Source: Streptomyces roseochromogenus subsp. oscitans DS 12.976
GTDB taxonomy: Bacteria > Actinomycetota > Actinomycetes > Streptomycetales > Streptomycetaceae
Length of the DNA stretch: 64,000 nucleotides
Direction: 5' to 3'
Assembly (NCBI RefSeq): GCF_000497445.1
Contig: NZ_CM002285.1
Location: 4,215,388 to 4,279,387, forward strand
Shown: positions 17,685 through 26,303 of the stretch, one piece after another
Layout of the letters: every line of letters starts with the position of its first letter
Numbering within the stretch: position 1 is the first letter of the stretch
The notes under the pieces: model-generated
Databases searched by the model: none
The model's input: only the letters and a program-made list of their open reading frames with translations
Told to the model about the DNA's origin: nothing
Made by a program: the position numbers and the translations under genes

Positions 17685-19505
17685 GTGCTCTCCCCCGACA
17701 ACGCCATGTTCGGCACCCACGAACTCATCACCCGGGTCACAGAAGACACAGGTGACGCCGGTAATTTAGGCGTCGTACTCGCGCTGCTCACCGCTGGGAC
17801 CTGGGCCACCCGGGACGACGTCGCCGACGTACTACGAGTCGATCCCGCCACCGTCATGCGCTATGCACGGCAGATCCAGTCCAGCGCCTCCGATCGCATC
17901 GTCAGCAACGCGGCTCAGCCCGATTCGCAGGCTCAGGCGCACGCCATGCGCAGGGAAGGCACGCTCTTGCCACAGTCCGGGAGACCGGATCCAGCCCGGA
18001 GAGTTACCGTCGAAGCTATGCGCGAAGCTCTGGGCACCGCTGCACCATCCCCACCGCGCCGCGCCTGGCTGGTCCGGGCCTCCGACACGGGCCCCTCTGA
18101 CCTGCTACAGGACTGGCTGAACGAGGGGTACTGCGGCGTCGAGGCGTCACGCTTGCGCGCGTTGGAGCCGGGCAGTGGCGAGGATGCCGTACGTCTCGCC
18201 GTGGAAGCCGATTACGCCCATCTCGCCCAAGTCGGCCTGAGGGACAAAAGCGCGGAGATCCACCTCTTCCTGAACCGGATGCGTGAGGGTGACCTCGTGC
18301 TGGCCCCTGCCAGAGAAGGTGACCAGCTGTATCTGGGGGAGGTCACGTCGGGCCCGCACTTCATATCGGACCGGACGGTGGCCCTGACCCGCAGTGTGCG
18401 CTGGCTCAACACCGCGGCTCCCATCGATCCCTTCGAGGACGACATACCGGACGGCCTCAACGGCAAGCTCGGCGTCCAACTCAGCGTCGTCGACCTCACA
18501 GACCTCGCCGATGACCTCGCCGCCATGCTGCCGCCCGAGGCCGGTGCTCCCCCACCTCCGCCCCGTCGCAGTCTGCACCTCCCCGGGCCGGATGCCCAGT
18601 TGGCCGGAGATCTACATATCCGTCCACAGGATCTCGACGACTGGATCAAACTCCTCAAAGAACGGCCTCAGCTCGTCTTCTACGGCCCACCGGGCACTGG
18701 CAAGACGTATCTCGCACGCAAGCTCGCCCTGCACCTCACAGCAGGACGACGTGAACGCGTCACCCTCGTACAGTTTCATCCCTCTTACGCCTACGAGGAC
18801 TTCTTCGAAGGGTTCCGCCCACGTCAGGGCAAGGATGGGCAGCCCGGATTCGAACTCGTGCCCGGCCCATTCCGGCGCACCGTCGAGAACGCCCGTAAGG
18901 ACCCATCCAGCCCTCATGTTCTGATCATCGACGAAATCAACCGGGCCAATCTGGCTCGGGTCTTCGGAGAGCTGTACTTCCTGCTGGAGTACCGCGACGA
19001 CATAGTGCACCTCCAGTACGGAACCGACGACGGCAACGGCTTCACGCTCCCGCGGAACGTCGTCATCATCGGGACGATGAACACGGTCGACCGGTCGGTG
19101 GCACGCGTCGACGCGGCCATGCGGCGACGCTTCTCATTCGTTGAGCTGCATCCCACCGCCGAACCCACCTCGTCCATGCTGCGCAGCTGGCTCCGCAGCG
19201 AAGGACTTCCGGACACCGCAGCCCTACTCCTGGAAGAGCTCAACAGCCGCATCGCCGAACGGGACTTCCAGCTCGGGCCGTCCTACTTCATGCGCCGTTC
19301 ACTGTATGAGGAACCGGGCGCGCTCGCCCGCGCCTGGCGTACCTCGATTCTGCCGCTGCTCGCCGACCAGGAACCCGGCGACACCATCGATCGGTTCTTG
19401 CTAGACGAGATCCTCGACGAGCTGGGCATCGAGGAAGGGTCATTGCTGCGTCAGACCCCCTCAGCCGACAAAGCTCGTGGCGAGGATGTCAGCGGTCCGG
19501 CATGA
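17685..19505 (+). CDS. mcrB: McrB-like AAA+ restriction NTPase with TTA codon
   Basis: This 606-residue protein has three parts. Residues 1-65 look like a winged-helix segment (RDDVADVLRVDPATVMRYAR). Residues about 160-260 resemble an EVE/PUA-type modified-base reader (MREGDLVLAPAREGDQLYLG). The AAA+ domain has YGPPGTGKT (about 333), LIIDEINRAN (about 413), the McrB signature GTMNTVDRS (about 463) and RRRFSF (about 479). With McrC it would form a type IV, modification-dependent restriction complex. Codon 28 (17766-17768) is TTA, the rare leucine codon read by the bldA tRNA in Streptomyces, so translation may be developmentally timed. The start is uncertain: GTG 17685 is used; ATG 17706 is possible. 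It overlaps mcrC by 4 bases. Confidence 0.88.
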   Translation: MLSPDNAMFGTHELITRVTEDTGDAGNLGVVLALLTAGTWATRDDVADVLRVDPATVMRYARQIQSSASDRIVSNAAQPDSQAQAHAMRREGTLLPQSGRPDPARRVTVEAMREALGTAAPSPPRRAWLVRASDTGPSDLLQDWLNEGYCGVEASRLRALEPGSGEDAVRLAVEADYAHLAQVGLRDKSAEIHLFLNRMREGDLVLAPAREGDQLYLGEVTSGPHFISDRTVALTRSVRWLNTAAPIDPFEDDIPDGLNGKLGVQLSVVDLTDLADDLAAMLPPEAGAPPPPPRRSLHLPGPDAQLAGDLHIRPQDLDDWIKLLKERPQLVFYGPPGTGKTYLARKLALHLTAGRRERVTLVQFHPSYAYEDFFEGFRPRQGKDGQPGFELVPGPFRRTVENARKDPSSPHVLIIDEINRANLARVFGELYFLLEYRDDIVHLQYGTDDGNGFTLPRNVVIIGTMNTVDRSVARVDAAMRRRFSFVELHPTAEPTSSMLRSWLRSEGLPDTAALLLEELNSRIAERDFQLGPSYFMRRSLYEEPGALARAWRTSILPLLADQEPGDTIDRFLLDEILDELGIEEGSLLRQTPSADKARGEDVSGPA

Positions 19506-20686
19506 CGCGCCTCAACCTGTCCGAGAGCGGCAAAGCCATTCAAGCGGAACTCAGCCCGCGACAGGCAGCCGCCCTGACCTCGTCTCGCATCGTGCGAGTG
19601 GAGCCAGGCCGCCGCCCAGGTCTGTGGCGAATCAGCGGCAACCGGCTCGTCGGCGCCGCGCGAATCGGGGGCATCGACGTCCGCATCGCACCAAAGACAC
19701 CGGTCGCACGCCTGCTGTTCCTCCTGGCGTACACCGCAGCTCCGGACCGCTGGTACCCCGAGCCCATCGCAGCGTCGGAGCGCGACGGACTGCTCCCGGC
19801 GGTAGCATACGCTTTCGTCAGAGCCGCTGAGCGCGGCCTCCGCCACGGCGCCCTACAGGGGTACGTGAGTGTCGACGCGACGCTGCCCGTCGTGCGCGGT
19901 CGTATACGCCATGCTGATCAGCTGCGTCGGCACTTCGGCAGAGCCTTCCCCGTGGAAGCAAGCTACGAGGAATTCACCGAAGACATCCCGGAGAATCGCA
20001 TCCTACGCGCAGCGGCCCGGCGTCTCTTGGCACTCCCCGGGGTGCCGGCAACCTGCCGTCCCGAGCTCAGGCGGGTGATCGCCGCACTCCCCGATGTGGA
20101 GGACGTGCCATCGACGCGGGCCTTGCCCGACTGGACTGCCAGCCCTGACAACGCGCGCTTGCGTATCGCAATCCGCCTCGGCGAGCTCGTCCTGCGAGGA
20201 GCTTCGTACGAACTCGACGACGGCGGAACCGTCCCCGTGGACGGCCTGCTCATCAACATGGAAAAAGTTTTCGAGGACTTTGTCGCTGTATCGCTCCGGG
20301 AAGCACTCCGTCCGTACTCCGGATATGTGATCACCGATGGCGGCCGCCACTTCCTCGACGAGGCGCACCGGATCCGCCTGCTCCCCGATGTCGTATGGTG
20401 TCGCGGCGACGGCACAGCTGCCGGGGTGGCCGACGCCAAGTACAAGTCCGACTCGGTGCGTGGCTTTCCAAACGCCGATCTCTACCAGATGGCGTCGTAC
20501 TGCCTCGGTCTGGGACTCGACCGCGGGCACCTCATCTACGCTGCGGGTGAGAGACCAGCCCTCCGTCACGCCGTCCGGCACTCCGGCATTGAGCTCATCC
20601 AACACACCGTGCCGCTGGCTGCTGAGCCACCCACAGTACTCACCGCAATCTCACGAATCGCTGCCGCACTCGCTAACAAATCGTGA
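19502..20686 (+). CDS. mcrC: McrC-like nuclease subunit of a type IV restriction system
   Basis: This 394-residue protein starts at an ATG overlapping the mcrB-like stop (ATGA). The N-terminal half is the McrC platform (RLVGAARIGGIDVRIAPK, FLLAYTA). The C-terminal half has the PD-(D/E)XK nuclease: LLPDVVW (about residue 293), then VADAKYKSD (about 310) and YQMASYCLGL (about 328). The Asp...Asp-x-Lys residues are intact, so it should cleave DNA. Its partner is the upstream AAA+ protein, which moves on DNA and recognises modified bases. Length is normal for the family. Confidence 0.9.
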   Translation: MTRLNLSESGKAIQAELSPRQAAALTSSRIVRVEPGRRPGLWRISGNRLVGAARIGGIDVRIAPKTPVARLLFLLAYTAAPDRWYPEPIAASERDGLLPAVAYAFVRAAERGLRHGALQGYVSVDATLPVVRGRIRHADQLRRHFGRAFPVEASYEEFTEDIPENRILRAAARRLLALPGVPATCRPELRRVIAALPDVEDVPSTRALPDWTASPDNARLRIAIRLGELVLRGASYELDDGGTVPVDGLLINMEKVFEDFVAVSLREALRPYSGYVITDGGRHFLDEAHRIRLLPDVVWCRGDGTAAGVADAKYKSDSVRGFPNADLYQMASYCLGLGLDRGHLIYAAGERPALRHAVRHSGIELIQHTVPLAAEPPTVLTAISRIAAALANKS

Positions 20687-20842
20687 TGGTCGGACCAGAA
20701 CACCGCAAGAAGGCTCAACAGCATCCCACCACCCGACCGTATTCCCCGCCGTCTTCCTGCCGAAGTTCATGGATCACGCCGTTCAGCTATAGCGGAGATC
20801 GCTACGGTAATAGCCTGGACGCGAGGGAGGGGACCCCAATCC

Positions 20843-22693
20843 ATGAGAGCGGACACGGTCGACCTGCGGCGGATCTTCGGCAGGGACGTGCGCTACACGG
20901 TGCCGCTGTTCCAGAGGCCGTACGTGTGGAACCGGGACGAGAACTGGTCGGCCCTGTGGGAGGACATCCGCCGTACCGTCGAGCGGGCCGAGCAGGCGGC
21001 AGTGACCGGGGAGACGGTGGCACCGCACTTTCTCGGAGCGGTTGTCTTCGATGAGACCCCGTACCTTTCGTCAAGCCTGGAGACGCGGCAGGTCATCGAC
21101 GGCCAACAGCGCCTGACAACACTACAGTTGTTCCTATTCGCGGCCCGCCTGTCGGCGGCGGCTCTCAACCACGAGCGCTCCGTGCGCCTGCTGAGTAAGT
21201 TCCTGGAGAACGACGAAGACCTGTTCGACCGCGCCCAGCATCCCGACCATCTCTACAAGGTCTGGCCGACCAATGCGGACCGTGACGAGTTCCGCGCGGT
21301 CATGCTCGGCCAGGGAGAGGGAGGACGGCTCGCCGAAGCCGTCGCCTACTTTCAGCAGGAGATTGACACGTGGCTGGCGGAAGCAGCTGAGCCGCAGGAG
21401 CGGCTGGGGATGCTGGTGCAGGCGCTGCGGGAACAGCTGCGTTTGGTCATCATCGACTTGGAAGAGCACGACGACGCGCAGGTCGTCTTCGAGACGCTGA
21501 ACAGCCGCGGTACACCACTGGAGCACGCGGACCTGATCAAGAACCTGCTGTTCCGCGACGCCGAACGGGCCGGCGCGGACGTCGACCGGCTCTACAAAAC
21601 GTACTGGGCGCCCTTCGACCAGGACGAATGGCGCGTTGAACAGACGACTGGCCGCATTACGCGAAGCCGCCTCGACGTGTTCCTGACGCACTGGCTCACG
21701 ATGCGTACGCAGCGCGAGTTCACTGCCTCCGCCTTGTTCAAGGAGTTCGAGCGCTGGCTGCTCTCGTCTGCCGTCCCTACGGAAGACGTCTTTACCGAGC
21801 TGACGCGATACGCCGAGATCTATGACCTCATCGACGACCATCCGCTGCACGGCGTCGAGGGACGGTTCCTGTATCGGATGAAGGTCCTTCAGACCTCCAC
21901 TCCGATGCCCCTGCTCCTCCTCCTCTACGGCCTGGACGAGTCCGTGCTGCCACTGGAGCGCCGACGGCGGGCGATCCGGGCCATCGACAGCTACCTCGTT
22001 CGCCGGGCGGTGCTCAATCTCAGCACCCGCGACTACAACAACGTCTTCCGTGACCTGGTCGCGGCCGTAGCCCGACAACCCGACCGCGCGGACGAAGCCG
22101 TCATCAAGGCCCTGTCGGCAATGCAGGGCCACCACCGTCATTGGCCGAGCAACTCCGAGTTCCGTGCCTCGCTGGAACAGGACCCCATCTACTCCCGCTT
22201 GGTCCGCCGCAGCGTACGCATCCTCCTGGAGGCACTCGAGGACGAGTTGCGCACCGACCACACCGAACAGCTCACTGTCCCCGTCGGCGAACAGGCCGGC
22301 ACAAAGTTGACCATCGAGCACGTCATGCCGCAGAGCTGGCGCGACAACTGGCCGCCCCTTGAGAACGATCTGTCCGAAGGAGCCGACCGCGACGAACTGG
22401 TCCACACACTCGGTAACCTGACACTGGTCACCGCCCGCCTGAACCCCACCCTGGGCAACATGGCCTGGGAGGACAAGCGGCAGTGGCTCGGCAAGCACAG
22501 CCTGCTACGCCTCACCCACGGCACCTTGCTCAGTGCTCCACCGAACACTGACATCAGCGACTGGGCGACCACCTGGGACGAGCATCGAATCCGTACGCGG
22601 GGCACGTACCTGGCCTCACTGTCCTTGGACATCTGGCCGCATGCCGACGATCTGCGCACCGACCCGTTGTCTTCCGAGCACGACAACACGTGA
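20843..22693 (+). CDS. GmrSD-type type IV restriction enzyme (DUF262-DUF1524 fusion)
   Basis: This 616-residue protein starts at ATG 20843 behind GCGAGGGAGG. The N-terminal GmrS/DUF262 domain shows FQRPYVWNRDENWSALW (about 23), the catalytic VIDGQQRLTTLQLFL (about 84) and VFETLNSRGTPLEHADLIKN (about 216). The C-terminal GmrD/DUF1524 domain has the HNH-like IEHVMPQSW (about 491) and LGNLTLVTARLNPTLGN (about 526). Such fused enzymes use NTP hydrolysis to cut DNA carrying modified, often glucosylated, cytosines. It is the last gene of the island, 150 bp after mcrC with its own leader, and ends about 200 bp before the tRNA-end repeat. Confidence 0.92.
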   Translation: MRADTVDLRRIFGRDVRYTVPLFQRPYVWNRDENWSALWEDIRRTVERAEQAAVTGETVAPHFLGAVVFDETPYLSSSLETRQVIDGQQRLTTLQLFLFAARLSAAALNHERSVRLLSKFLENDEDLFDRAQHPDHLYKVWPTNADRDEFRAVMLGQGEGGRLAEAVAYFQQEIDTWLAEAAEPQERLGMLVQALREQLRLVIIDLEEHDDAQVVFETLNSRGTPLEHADLIKNLLFRDAERAGADVDRLYKTYWAPFDQDEWRVEQTTGRITRSRLDVFLTHWLTMRTQREFTASALFKEFERWLLSSAVPTEDVFTELTRYAEIYDLIDDHPLHGVEGRFLYRMKVLQTSTPMPLLLLLYGLDESVLPLERRRRAIRAIDSYLVRRAVLNLSTRDYNNVFRDLVAAVARQPDRADEAVIKALSAMQGHHRHWPSNSEFRASLEQDPIYSRLVRRSVRILLEALEDELRTDHTEQLTVPVGEQAGTKLTIEHVMPQSWRDNWPPLENDLSEGADRDELVHTLGNLTLVTARLNPTLGNMAWEDKRQWLGKHSLLRLTHGTLLSAPPNTDISDWATTWDEHRIRTRGTYLASLSLDIWPHADDLRTDPLSSEHDNT

Positions 22694-22891
22694 CGCTCAC
22701 GATCAGCACTTTCATGCGAATTTGCTGCTGCAATACAAGCGCAGGTACGGCCACCACGCTGGCAGTCCACCGCCTGGGAGAAATCCGGGAGAAGATCTTC
22801 TCTCAGAGCCCTCGCAACGCCCCCCCGAGACCAACCACCACCAACGTCCTGACCTGCGCGTACACCATCGGTAGCAGGTGGACAACATGAT

Positions 22892-22943
22892 CGAACCTCA
22901 TTCGGGACGAAGAGGTCGTGGGTTCAAATCCCGCCACCCCGAC
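22892..22943 (+). repeat. tRNA 3'-end attachment-site copy 1 (probable tRNA-Pro, CGG)
   Basis: The 52 bases are identical to 35338-35389. They include an anticodon-loop-like TTCGGGA, the stem strand CGAAG, and a full T-arm (GTGGGTTCAAATCCCGC) followed by the acceptor strand CACCCCG. The T-arm and acceptor are those of a tRNA; a loop of TT-CGG-GA would make it tRNA-Pro. The 5' half of a tRNA is absent upstream, so this is a fragment, as left behind by tyrosine-recombinase elements that integrate into tRNA 3' ends. Confidence 0.8.
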
Positions 22944-22949
22944 GCTGGT

Positions 22950-22985
22950 CAGAGGGCCAATCGCATGATCGCGATTGGCCCTCTG
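22950..22985 (+). terminator. perfect 15-bp hairpin, tRNA-associated terminator copy 1
   Basis: CAGAGGGCCAATCGC (22950-22964) and its exact complement GCGATTGGCCCTCTG (22971-22985) flank a 6-base loop ATGATC, 6 bases after the tRNA fragment. The same stem occurs at 35396-35431 with loop GTGATC. It is most likely the original tRNA terminator carried along with the attachment site. Confidence 0.7.
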
Positions 22986-23025
22986 TCGTGCTCGGGGGGC
23001 CAAACAGGGGGCCAAACGAATTTGA

Positions 23026-23232
23026 TCAGGCCACCGCGTCCCTCTCTTCGGCGTCCTCCGTGTCCTCCCCTTCCTGATCTTCGGCGAAGATGTCATCCAT
23101 CGCTTCGGCACCCTGCGTGATCACGGGCCGGAGCTGCTTGCGGTAGACCGCCTCTGTGGTCGCCTGACTGCTGTGACCGACCAAGAGCGCGATCCGTTCC
23201 AGGGGGATGCCGTGGTCGGAGAGCAGGGACAC
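23026..23232 (-). pseudogene. tyrosine integrase, C-terminal fragment
   Basis: About 68 codons of the end of a phage-type integrase remain. SLLSDHGIPLERIALLVGHS and TTEAVYRKQLRPVI match the catalytic end (the His in LVGHS and the nucleophile Tyr in EAVYRKQL). The rest is a low-complexity acidic tail ending in ERDAVA. Upstream of 23232 the frame lacks the expected HELRH-type motif and instead runs into antisense of the beta-lactamase fragment, so a deletion removed the first four-fifths of the gene. Its 3' end lies next to the attachment copy, the normal arrangement for int/attP. Confidence 0.8.
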
Positions 23233-24012
23233 GACATCGGCGCGGCAGTGTGCGTGTACCAGTACGGCCGATTGGTAGTGGACCTGTGGGGTGGCGTCGC
23301 CGACCCCGAGACCGGTCGGCCGTGGAGCGGGACACTCTGCAACTCGTCTACTCGGCTACCAAGGGGGCGACCGCGACCGTGGCACACGTGCCGGCCCAGC
23401 GCGGTGCGCTGGACCTGGACGCGCCGGTAGCCAAGTACTGGCCAGAGTTCGCCGCGATCGGCAAGGCGGACATCCCCGTACGCTGGCTCCTGTCCCACCA
23501 AGCCGGATTGATCGCACTGGATCAACCGGTACCGCTGAACGAAGCGTTGGCCTGGCATCCTATGGCGGCTGCCCTGGCTGCGCAGCGCCCTCTGTGGACA
23601 CCGGGCACAGCGCACGGGTATCACGGTCGGACCTGGGGCTGGCTCGTCAGCGAGGTGATCCGCCGCGTGACTGGCCAAACGCCCGGCCGCTTCTTCGCCG
23701 ACGAGATCGCTGCCCCCCCTCGGACTGGACTTCTTGATCGGGCTGCCGGCGGATGAACGCGACCGGGTCAGCCGCATGGTGTACCAACGGCCGGACGTCG
23801 ACCTCACCACCGTGCCCGTCGAGACGATTCCGGAGGAACTCCGTGAACTGGTCGCCGCCTGGCGCGACCCGAACTCATTCAGCAACAGGGCCTACGCGGT
23901 CACCGACCCCGCCCAGATCGACTTCGACGAACCCGAAGTGCAAGCCGACTTGGAAAGCGTGTTGGGGTTGGACCTTGGTACCGAGGGTCCGTGTCATCGT
24001 CCGCCTGACTGA
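23233..24012 (+). pseudogene. serine beta-lactamase/esterase (class C-like), frameshifted remnant
   Basis: Three reading frames join into one serine hydrolase of the EstB/beta-lactamase class C type: VCVYQYGRLVVDLWGGVADP, then LQLVYSATKGATATVAHV (Ser-x-x-Lys), then WLLSHQAGLIALDQP and a Tyr-containing segment YHGRTWGWLVSEVIRRVTG, then LDFLIGLPADERDRVSRMVY. Frame changes occur near 23326 and in a C7 run at 23713-23719. The N-terminus is missing where the integrase fragment begins. Both ends and the reading frame are broken, so it should be inactive. It may once have been cargo of the element. Confidence 0.8.
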
Positions 24013-24474
24013 GCCGGCCTGGCCGCGTGCTACGTCTTCGCCTCAGGATGCGGGCTTCGTGTGTGCGATGCGTGAACGGACTGCCCTGCATGGACAGGGC
24101 GCCCGTCCGCGAGTTTAGGGAGACACGGTGGCCCTCTCCACTCCCGGATTCACCCGAGCCGGTCTCACGTGCACCAACCCGGGGGACAAATGTCAGCCAC
24201 GCGCAAAGAACGGCGAAGACGCCAGCATCGCCCTTCGGCTGCTCCTGCAAGCGCCACCGGCTCACGGCACGGTACCTTCAAGCTGGCTGACGTGCAGGGA
24301 GCCGACGATCCTAATGAAACACAACGTAGCTCACCTATCCCTCGGCGGCCGGGGATGGAGCCGATATCAGCCACGTTGCGATCCCGCGTTGGATGCTCAT
24401 TCGCCATCGTGACACCCTGTGCCCTGCGTATCGTCATGTCCACCACGAAGCCGTCGCCTCACTGGGAGTCACAC
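24013..24474 (+). other. gene-free stretch before the lipoprotein
   Basis: No convincing gene is visible. One 94-codon frame from GTG 24128 follows an AGGGAG, but its composition is not protein-like for long and I do not recognise it. The segment has lower coding bias than its surroundings and probably includes the decayed end of the beta-lactamase copy plus the promoter of the gene at 24475. Confidence 0.4.
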
Positions 24475-25128
24475 GTGAACCGCCGCCCTCTGCTCATCGT
24501 GGCCGCGCTGACGAGCGCCGCAGCCTTTTCGCTGTCTGCCTGCAGCAGCGGCTCCAAGGACAAGGGCAATGACAAGATCGCGGGCGCCGGGAGCGGCGAC
24601 ACAACGCAGTCGGCGTCACCCAGCTCGAGCGCGTCGACCTCGGCCGATCGCCCGGCGATCTCTCTGCCGAGCGATGTGAAGGACGACTTCGAAAACTGGA
24701 AGGCGGGCGACCCCACGAAGGATGCGGTCCTCACCGACGCCGGTGGCGCGCAGAACGCCATGAACGACGCGATCCTCAAGGGCGATCCCAACACGTCGGC
24801 CATGTCCTTCTACTACAAGGACCAAGCCCTCGTCTCCACCGTGAAGTGGGTGCAGAAGTGGAAGGACGCCGGGCTCACCTTCACAGGAACCACGTCCTAC
24901 TTCAACCCGAAGGTCGAGATGTTCGGCAAGAACGCCGCCGGAGTCGTGTTCTGCTCGGACGAGACCAAGGCGTTCAACAAGAACCGCAAGACCGGCAAGG
25001 TCGACCACTCCGCGCCCGGCAAGGACGCGTTCGTGCTGTACAACATGCGTCTGGAGAAGAACGCCCAGGGCGTCTGGCAGACCGCAGTCGGAACGTCTGT
25101 GAGGGGAAGTCAGTCATGCATGCGCTGA
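24475..25128 (+). CDS. secreted lipoprotein, function unknown
   Basis: This 217-residue protein starts at GTG 24475 behind CTGGGAG. It has a lipoprotein signal peptide (VNRRPLLIVAALTSAAAFSL) with lipobox LSAC, then a Ser/Thr-rich linker and a globular domain with an NTF2-like feel (AMSFYYKDQALVSTVKWVQK, YFNPKVEMFGKNAAGVVFCS). Similar lipoproteins occur in actinomycete loci next to secreted or polymorphic toxin genes. Its end overlaps the start of the next gene by 13 bases, so the two are probably made together. Confidence 0.8.
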   Translation: MNRRPLLIVAALTSAAAFSLSACSSGSKDKGNDKIAGAGSGDTTQSASPSSSASTSADRPAISLPSDVKDDFENWKAGDPTKDAVLTDAGGAQNAMNDAILKGDPNTSAMSFYYKDQALVSTVKWVQKWKDAGLTFTGTTSYFNPKVEMFGKNAAGVVFCSDETKAFNKNRKTGKVDHSAPGKDAFVLYNMRLEKNAQGVWQTAVGTSVRGSQSCMR

Positions 25129-26156
25129 AGCGCTCCGGCACGCTCCTCGTCGGCGCGCTCGTCCTCGCTGGTGTCCTCGCGCCGAACCTGGCGTTCGCCA
25201 CGGGGCCGGGCGGTTCCCAGTTCGACGTCTCGGGCGACAATCAGCAAGGTCAGAGCCAGTCCATCGGCTCGCGTATCTCCTTCCACGGGGCGACCCGTGG
25301 TTCCGACGGCGGCGACTCCGGAGGCTTGGCTCCAGTGACCAACTGGGCACCGCCCGCGTGCTGGTACGAGCCGAAGTGGAACCCTGACGAGTTCGCCAAG
25401 CACTTCGAGAAGGAGTGGAACATCCCTGACGCCAGCGGGGTCGGCGAGGCTTACAACATGGCCAAGGACCACTTCCAGAACGGCAAGCCGTACAAGGACT
25501 TCAACAAGGCCGAGACCGGCAAAGGCATGTGGTGGGACGCGGTGCGGGATCCGGCACGGGAGAAGGCCGGCGATCCGGCGGCTTTCGCCTGCGACACCGC
25601 CACGTTCTGGGTGAAGAACGGGGAGACGCCCACCGTCAAGAACGCGGTCACCCCCGACGTTCTGGCTCAACTCGCATACAGCAGGATCAAGTTGCCCGAC
25701 ACAAAGGTGACGCTCGCTCCATCCGGCCCCACCAAGGTGAACCTGGCGACCTGGGCCTGGCTGGACAAGAAGGACTTCAAGCCGGTGTCGGTTACCGCCG
25801 AGCTGAACGTACCGGGGTGGAACCTCCAGGCCATCACGACCGCCAAGCCGATCTCACTGAAGTTGGAGCCCGGCACGCCGGATGCGACGACCTACCCGGC
25901 CGGCGGCGAGTGCACGTTCAATGACGACGGCTCCATCGGCACGGCTTGGGCCCCAGGACTTGGGAACCAGGACCCGCCCTGTGGCATCAAGTACCTGCGT
26001 TCGTCCGCCGGCGGTTCCTTCCCTCTGAAGGCGACGATCACCTGGCAGGTCACCTGGACCGGAACGGGCCACCAAAACCCGACCGGCCTGCCCGACGGTG
26101 TGTTCGGCACGACCCAGAACGTCGTCGTTGAAGAAGCCCAGGCCGTCAACCGCTGA
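25116..26156 (+). CDS. secreted protein with Sec signal peptide, unknown function
   Basis: This 346-residue protein starts at ATG 25116 with GAGGGGAAG upstream and overlaps the lipoprotein gene. Residues 1-28 form a signal peptide ending LAPNLAFA. The mature part has paired cysteines (PPACWYEPKW, FACDTATF, GGECTFND, PPCGIKY), several tryptophans, and a beta-rich C-terminus (ATITWQVTWTGTG) of the kind seen in enzyme-less exported actinomycete proteins. No transmembrane anchor follows. Together with the lipoprotein upstream and the toxin module downstream it may belong to an export or surface assembly; this is inferred from position only. Confidence 0.75.
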   Translation: MHALKRSGTLLVGALVLAGVLAPNLAFATGPGGSQFDVSGDNQQGQSQSIGSRISFHGATRGSDGGDSGGLAPVTNWAPPACWYEPKWNPDEFAKHFEKEWNIPDASGVGEAYNMAKDHFQNGKPYKDFNKAETGKGMWWDAVRDPAREKAGDPAAFACDTATFWVKNGETPTVKNAVTPDVLAQLAYSRIKLPDTKVTLAPSGPTKVNLATWAWLDKKDFKPVSVTAELNVPGWNLQAITTAKPISLKLEPGTPDATTYPAGGECTFNDDGSIGTAWAPGLGNQDPPCGIKYLRSSAGGSFPLKATITWQVTWTGTGHQNPTGLPDGVFGTTQNVVVEEAQAVNR

Positions 26157-26303
26157 GTACGAGGCCGGGCGTGCACGGCCGAGCGCGGACGCCCGAACGC
26201 GCTTCACCGGTCCCTGGGAAGCATGGGATCGCGCATTGATCCCGGCCTTCCGGGCTCGCCATCATCACTTGCCCACACGGCACATCGGGGGAGTTGGTTT
26301 CGC

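Larger units (their letters stand above)
22775..23062 (+). repeat. long direct repeat, copy 1 (element junction)
   Basis: This segment is collinear with 35222-35509. It contains, in order: a 26-bp box reading TGGGAGAAATCCGGGAGA and on to GATCTTC (22775-22800), a diverged spacer ending in CTGACCTGC, a 52-bp identical block (22892-22943), a hairpin (22950-22985), a G-rich stretch ending in CCAAACGAATTTG, and the last codons of an integrase on the minus strand. The distance from box to 52-bp block is 117 bases here and 116 in copy 2. This is the structure expected where the right end of one integrative element meets the left (int) end of the next. Confidence 0.8.

Noticed and set aside
3341..22693. 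BREX system
   Set aside because: A PglX-like methylase is present, but no PglZ phosphatase, BrxC-type ATPase or BrxA/BrxB could be found.
3341..22693. Classical complete DISARM
   Set aside because: No drmC (phospholipase D motif HxKxxxxD) was found, and drmA- and drmB-type parts are not separate genes; only a DISARM-like label is justified.
22860..22943. Complete tRNA gene
   Set aside because: Only the anticodon-loop-to-acceptor part is present; upstream bases cannot form a D-arm or a 5' acceptor strand. The same holds for 35300-35389.
24128..24412. 94-codon gene with an AGGGAG before its GTG
   Set aside because: Composition is not convincingly protein-like and no known segment is seen; treated as noncoding or decayed.
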